Shown in pieces: positions 60,083-64,000 of a stretch of 64,000 nt of DNA (its first letter is position 1; each line of letters starts with the position of its first letter). The notes under the pieces were generated by a model, which was given only the letters and a program-made list of their open reading frames with translations, ran no database searches and had not been told where the DNA came from. Source of the DNA: SVQP01 sp045594705 (GTDB lineage: Bacteria; Bacillota; Clostridia; Oscillospirales; CAG-272); contig JAZNZB010000033.1 of assembly GCA_045594705.1 (NCBI GenBank), positions 1 through 64,000 of the forward strand. Reading direction: 5' to 3'. A program made the translations under genes and the position numbers.

Positions 60083-61267
60083 TTACGCCACCATATCAAG
60101 CGCAAACTTGGGCACGTAGTAATATACCGCGAAGCGTGCAGACTGATCACTTCCCGTCACCAGATCACGGCGCACCACGGGCACGTAGGGCGTGGGATTA
60201 CAATCGTATTTACTGGAGATCTTACCACCTCCCGTAATATTGCCGAACATCTCTCCCCAACCGCCGTAATAATTCAGGTACTCCTGAAAATCGTTATAGT
60301 GATTATAGGTGTAGAACACGTAGCGCTCGTTGATATCAATGATCTTGTCTCCGTTGACGTCAAAGCGCGCATATACGATACGGGCAGCACCGCGCGTGAT
60401 GCTGTGTCCGTCGTTATAGACCTCGGGGCGGTATTGAGGATCGCAATCCGTCCCCGTCGTGCCGATATCGATCTCGTAATATTCCAGTCGGCCTCCGCAT
60501 CCGCTGATGTCAGGCAGCTCGGGCTCGTAGGGATATTTGGTGGTATTGCCCGAGAATTTGGTATGATTGACGCGCAGATACTCTCCCCAGATACTATCGT
60601 CGGGATCGGTTCTTTTGGACGAGGAATAATTTGCGGGGATGTCGCCAAAGGCAAACACGTAAGCCGCCACCTCTTCCAAGGAGACGTACGCTGCGCCCTT
60701 GAATACTTGGCTGACCACCTCGCCGTAGCCATCCACGATATAATAGGTATTGCCGTCAGCCGAGAAATATGAGTACGTGTTGCGCACGTATTTGCCATCC
60801 TCCATGGGCTGATAATCGGCAACCGTGGGCTTTTGATCCTGAGGCTCGATCGAGCCGGACATAAAGCCGTGCTGCGTACGGTAATAGGCGTCCCAATAAT
60901 CGTCCGCAGGCTCGTAATCGCTATAGAATTCCGCCGCCGACATATTGACGTAAGGATCCTCGGGCGGTTCACTCGGCGCCGTGGTCTCCGCTTCGGTCGT
61001 GATTTCTTCAGTTGTAATCTCTTCGGTCGTAATCTCTTCGGTTGTGATCTCTTCGGTTGTGATCTCTTCGGTCGTTTCCTCGGGTGTCGTCTGCTCAGGA
61101 GTCATTTGCTCGGTCGTTTCCTCTTCGGTTGTAACGACCGTTTCAACAGTTTCCTCACCGATCAGTGCACTTGTGATCTCCTCAGAGCCCTCAGGCAGCA
61201 CGTCACAGCTGCAAAGCAGCGCAAACACCAGCAAAAGAGCCCCGAAAATAGTAACTAATCTTTTCAT
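60083..61267 (-). CDS. Lipoprotein with barnase-like ribonuclease domain
   Basis: The product is 394 residues. It has a lipoprotein signal (Cys21, LLCSC), a Thr/Glu-rich stalk (about 40-100) containing five TTEEI repeats, a linker, and a C-terminal domain from about 195. The domain aligns by eye with barnase: EEVAAYVFAFGDIPANYSSS matches DVADYL..LPDNYITK. Candidate catalytic residues are Glu265 (YYEIDIG), Arg296 (ARIVY) and His323 (YNHYNDF), corresponding to barnase Glu73, Arg87 and His102. It should be a surface-tethered ribonuclease. No barstar-like inhibitor gene is seen nearby. The assignment rests on motif order, not on a search. Confidence 0.68.
   Translation of the reverse strand: MKRLVTIFGALLLVFALLCSCDVLPEGSEEITSALIGEETVETVVTTEEETTEQMTPEQTTPEETTEEITTEEITTEEITTEEITTEEITTEAETTAPSEPPEDPYVNMSAAEFYSDYEPADDYWDAYYRTQHGFMSGSIEPQDQKPTVADYQPMEDGKYVRNTYSYFSADGNTYYIVDGYGEVVSQVFKGAAYVSLEEVAAYVFAFGDIPANYSSSKRTDPDDSIWGEYLRVNHTKFSGNTTKYPYEPELPDISGCGGRLEYYEIDIGTTGTDCDPQYRPEVYNDGHSITRGAARIVYARFDVNGDKIIDINERYVFYTYNHYNDFQEYLNYYGGWGEMFGNITGGGKISSKYDCNPTPYVPVVRRDLVTGSDQSARFAVYYYVPKFALDMVA
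61001..61075. repeat. Five in-frame 15-bp tandem repeats (TTEEI)5
   Basis: Residues 65-89 of the lipoprotein are five exact TTEEI copies. The DNA units vary only at synonymous positions (ACG/ACA/ACC/ACT, GAA/GAG, ATT/ATC), so the peptide is held constant while the DNA has drifted. Confidence 0.85.
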
Positions 61268-61291
61268 ATGCGTGTTTCTTTCGTATTTTTG

Positions 61292-61999
61292 TTAAATTTC
61301 GGTTTTGCCGCAGTATTTCATGTCCAGTCCTGCAGCGTACAAATGAGACATATCCGAGTAGCAAAGCAGACGCGGCACGGTATATCCGGTCTTGGAGTTT
61401 CTGAATTCAATGATTGTCACGCCCGAATGGGTGTAGTTGAACCCCGCCCACATCAGATGCAGCGGAATGTGCAGCAGCTGCGAGACAAAGATCCTGCCCA
61501 TGCCCGCGTGGCAAAACAGTGCGACCTTGTCGTCACTTGGCGCAAGGATGCGGTAGATTCCGTTCTCTTCCTTGTATCCGAGGCGTTCGAGAAAATCCCG
61601 ACCGCCCGCTGTAATGGTATCCTGCGCCGCCTTCATGCCGGAGGTGGAAAACCCGGGGGCTTCAAACGCCCGCTCGTAGGAAAGATCGATCCCGCCGTCG
61701 CGGCGGAAATGCACGCGATCCACCAAGGAGACCGATTTGAGCTCACCGTCGGGATACGGCGTCAGCCTGTGCTCGTCTCCGATCTCGTGTGCCCATGGCT
61801 CGACGGTATATTCCAGCCCGAGCAGTCTGCAGGTCGGCTCAGCGGTCTGCCGTGCTCTGCCCATGGGCGAGGAAAACACGCGCGTAATGCCCGCGTCCGC
61901 CATTCTCTTGCCCACCGCCTCAGCCTGCAGCACGCCGCGTTCGGTCAGAGAGTCGGTTTCATAGTTCGGATCGCCATGGCGAATGATGTAGAGTAACAT
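61292..61999 (-). CDS. Histidine phosphatase family protein
   Basis: Phosphoglycerate-mutase-like phosphatase. The product is 235 residues. The phospho-acceptor His9 is in IIRHGDPNY, Arg in SSPMGRARQTA, and the second His in LFCHAGMGR. The start at 61999 is chosen because GAGG lies nine bases upstream and it begins one base after the SGNH hydrolase stop; the longer ORF from 62050 would overlap that gene. The substrate is unknown. Confidence 0.9.
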   Translation of the reverse strand: MLLYIIRHGDPNYETDSLTERGVLQAEAVGKRMADAGITRVFSSPMGRARQTAEPTCRLLGLEYTVEPWAHEIGDEHRLTPYPDGELKSVSLVDRVHFRRDGGIDLSYERAFEAPGFSTSGMKAAQDTITAGGRDFLERLGYKEENGIYRILAPSDDKVALFCHAGMGRIFVSQLLHIPLHLMWAGFNYTHSGVTIIEFRNSKTGYTVPRLLCYSDMSHLYAAGLDMKYCGKTEI

Positions 62000-62000
62000 A

Positions 62001-62654
62001 TCAAACGACCTCGGCGATGACCTCGCAAGCACGTGCGACGTCATTGGCATTCATATTCAGAGATGCAGTCTTGGCGGGCAAGCTGCCGATGATCTTTTTA
62101 TAAATAGTCAAAGCCGCGACACAGCTGCCTGCATAGGACGGATGCGAGAGGTCGGGGTCGTATAGCTCGATCTCGGGATACGCCTTGCGGATCTCGAAAA
62201 AGCTCTTGCCCACGTGCGCGCACCGGCCGCCAACCTTGCGTGCAGCCGCCTCGTAAGCAGCCGCCAGACCCTCGGTCATGCTTTGATTGGTCCAGCCGAA
62301 TTCCTCCAAGAGGTCACAGCCCTCCTTGCGTCCCCAGGTTGCGTACATCACGGTTCTTGTGGGCTTGACAAGCTCCACACAGCCGCACACCCCGCGCAGA
62401 AATTCGCGGTAATGAGACATGGGCGTGTGGCTCTGCTCCTGCAGGATCAGCACGTCGTACGCGCACTCCTTGCACTTGGCCACGACCTCTGCGTGCAGCG
62501 CATCGCCCTCGTCCAAATTCTGTACCAGACGTCTGCCGCCCGCAGTGATCGAATCCACTTTTGCGTCCACGCCGTTTTCATCAAGCAGTGCCTGCAGGAT
62601 TCTTGGCAGATCGGAAAAATAGGTATAACTGTTTCCAAGCATCAAAATTTTCAT
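62001..62654 (-). CDS. SGNH-fold hydrolase/esterase
   Basis: The product is 217 residues. Block I is MLGNSYTYFSDLP (nucleophile Ser9 in GNS), and block V is YDPDLSHPSYAG with the Asp-His pair. An intermediate Gly and Gln/Asn pair (ITAGG, LILQEQSHTP) fits blocks II-III. It probably removes acyl groups from glycans. AAGGAG lies ten bases before the ATG at 62654. The ATG at 62663, which overlaps the upstream stop, is too close to that site. Confidence 0.82.
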   Translation of the reverse strand: MKILMLGNSYTYFSDLPRILQALLDENGVDAKVDSITAGGRRLVQNLDEGDALHAEVVAKCKECAYDVLILQEQSHTPMSHYREFLRGVCGCVELVKPTRTVMYATWGRKEGCDLLEEFGWTNQSMTEGLAAAYEAAARKVGGRCAHVGKSFFEIRKAYPEIELYDPDLSHPSYAGSCVAALTIYKKIIGSLPAKTASLNMNANDVARACEVIAEVV

Positions 62655-62659
62655 GGTTG

Positions 62660-64000
62660 TCATTCTCCTTTCACAGGCAGCCATACGGCGATGGCGGAAT
62701 GCTCCCTGTTCCAGTACTTGCCGCACCAAGCGTAGTCGGTCAGCAGCACTTGTCCCTCATCCGTTTCCATGACAAAGCGCACCGTCTCGCCCACCTCGGG
62801 GTCGATTTGATTCAGCACCAAGCGTCCGTCGCGCGTCACGGGGGTAAAGGGCGCGTTGATGTCCCCGGGCTCCTTCTGCTCGTCGCGTGCCAGCACGATA
62901 TTGCCGTACACAAACGCCTGCTTGCCGTTGAGCGCCAGTCTTTCCACCTTGGGGTGCAGCTCCAGCGTGATCACATCGCCGTCCTGCCAAAGCTTACCCA
63001 GCTGATTGTAGCCCTTGACGCATTCCAGCACTTCACCGTTCAGGCACAATGCGGGCTCGTGACTCCACTCGGGCACGCGCAGCTTGACGGCAAAGGTCTC
63101 GGGCGCGTCAAGGCAAATCTTGATCTGCACCTTGCCCTCTTCGATATATGCACCCGAAATTTCAAATCTCACTGGATTGCCCGCAGGCGTGGTCGCGCTT
63201 ACGACGCCGTTCTGATAACCGTTGAAGGCAAAGCCATGATCGTACGCCAGCACCTGGATCAGCGGGAACAGTGCCGTGCCCGCAGCACCGATGCAAGCGC
63301 AGCAGCCGTAATAGCCGCCCGAGCTGAATTTCTTGTAGCCGCCGATGCCGATGCCACGCGGCTGATAGGTCAGGGGGCTGTAGCTGTCAAACGGCACGCC
63401 TGCCACATACGTCTTGTCCTCAAAGCTGAACTGGGTCTGATTGAAGGGGTTGAGGCTGCCGTACAGCGCGTTGTATGCCGAGCGCTCGATGTCCTGCACG
63501 TAAGATGCGTTGCCGGTCAGACGCAACAGTCTTTCCAAAAGTCGCATCCATGTCACGGTCACACAGGTCTCCTGCATAATGCCGCGATCGGGCGCGGGCT
63601 CGGTCTGCGCCATGGCAGAGTGGTCAAACAGCTCGTGCGTGCAGCCTGCACAGCCAATGACGGTAATATCACTCTCTCTGACCGCCTGTACGAATTTTTC
63701 TACAATACGTAAATAACGCTCCTCGTCCGTCACCTCGTACCAAGCCAAAGCGCCCTCAAAATAGGACATCATTTCATATGCCTTGACCTGCGGATACTGG
63801 TAAGGATAGATCTCACCCGCCTCGGCAAGGTCGAGCAGATTGCCACCGTGGCAGCCGCCCTGATCCAATATGTACTTGGCAAAATCCAAAAATCTTATCT
63901 TGCCTGTGAGCTTGTACAGCTCGATCACAGGCTCTAAGATGGTGCTGGAGTTGAGTCCGCCCCACGCAGCGGAGGTATCCAGAATGGACATCTTGCCCTC
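62660..64000 (-). CDS. GH127 beta-L-arabinofuranosidase family protein (N-terminus outside window)
   Basis: Only the C-terminal 446 residues are visible; the frame runs open through the window edge. The catalytic cysteine/zinc site of GH127 is recognisable: the Glu-x-Cys of MQETCVTVTW and the paired Cys of YYGCCACIG. KMSILDTSAAWGGLNSS is a conserved upstream segment. It should release beta-L-arabinofuranose from arabino-oligosaccharides, though the family also includes other activities. It precedes the SGNH hydrolase, histidine phosphatase, barnase-like and esterase genes with very short gaps. Confidence 0.87.
   Translation of the reverse strand, partial: EGKMSILDTSAAWGGLNSSTILEPVIELYKLTGKIRFLDFAKYILDQGGCHGGNLLDLAEAGEIYPYQYPQVKAYEMMSYFEGALAWYEVTDEERYLRIVEKFVQAVRESDITVIGCAGCTHELFDHSAMAQTEPAPDRGIMQETCVTVTWMRLLERLLRLTGNASYVQDIERSAYNALYGSLNPFNQTQFSFEDKTYVAGVPFDSYSPLTYQPRGIGIGGYKKFSSGGYYGCCACIGAAGTALFPLIQVLAYDHGFAFNGYQNGVVSATTPAGNPVRFEISGAYIEEGKVQIKICLDAPETFAVKLRVPEWSHEPALCLNGEVLECVKGYNQLGKLWQDGDVITLELHPKVERLALNGKQAFVYGNIVLARDEQKEPGDINAPFTPVTRDGRLVLNQIDPEVGETVRFVMETDEGQVLLTDYAWCGKYWNREHSAIAVWLPVKGE

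Overview
The window looks like chromosomal DNA of an uncultured Gram-positive Bacillota (class Clostridia, gut-type). Evidence seen directly: strong AAGGAGG-type ribosome binding sites, many near-consensus TTGACA-17-TATAAT promoters, an FMN riboswitch ahead of ribU, and lipoprotein or signal-peptide carbohydrate proteins. RqcH, type II pantothenate kinase and sugar ABC importers without a local ATPase fit this by family knowledge. Genus-level placement is not possible from sequence alone. No rRNA, tRNA, CRISPR array, transposase or phage gene was recognised.

Layout. 0.3-9.3 kb (minus strand): M18 aminopeptidase, type I asparaginase, a DUF1846 protein, a GH20 hexosaminidase, an M3 oligopeptidase and a secreted CBM9-like surface protein. 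A divergent plus-strand esterase follows at 9.5-10.3 kb. 10.7-16.9 kb (minus): comF, recD2, a small membrane protein, metK, a COG2426 membrane protein and ribU behind an FMN riboswitch. 16.9-29.2 kb (minus): the str operon (rpsL-rpsG-fusA-tuf) and rpoBC, each with its own consensus promoter; rpsT lies head-to-head with rpoB. 30-41 kb: an AI-2E/YtvI family protein, an anchored cyclophilin, RqcH, a DUF4838 lipoprotein, an HAD phosphatase, type II pantothenate kinase and alaS.

41.6-56.3 kb (minus) is the most distinctive region. It is a seven-gene carbohydrate-uptake operon with a 1252-residue solute-binding protein carrying carbohydrate-binding-like modules, two complete permease pairs, an NHL/TPR/Yip1 membrane protein and a 1421-residue DUF5696 protein. 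It has no ATPase gene. A consensus promoter lies about 450 bases upstream, leaving a long GC-rich, hairpin-rich leader that matches no RNA class I recognise. 56.9-59.2 kb: an RlmI-type rRNA methyltransferase and a ROK glucokinase. 59.3-64 kb (minus): an operon of GH127 arabinofuranosidase (cut by the window end), SGNH hydrolase, histidine phosphatase, a lipoprotein with a barnase-like ribonuclease domain, and an alpha/beta hydrolase.

A second theme is the non-coding DNA. The convergent gene junctions and one leader region hold composite palindromes: arrays of mini-hairpins separated by a short fixed spacer (10.3-10.6 kb and 30.0-30.1 kb), nested inverted repeats (32.0-32.4 kb), and three copies of an approximately 300-340 bp palindromic element (1-0.26 kb, 38.0-38.3 kb, 41.1-41.5 kb).

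The genes together suggest a saccharolytic, peptidolytic gut commensal. Extracellular glycan-binding proteins and ABC importers deliver oligosaccharides; cytoplasmic GH20, GH127, esterases and glucokinase process them; cytoplasmic peptidases and asparaginase recover amino acids.
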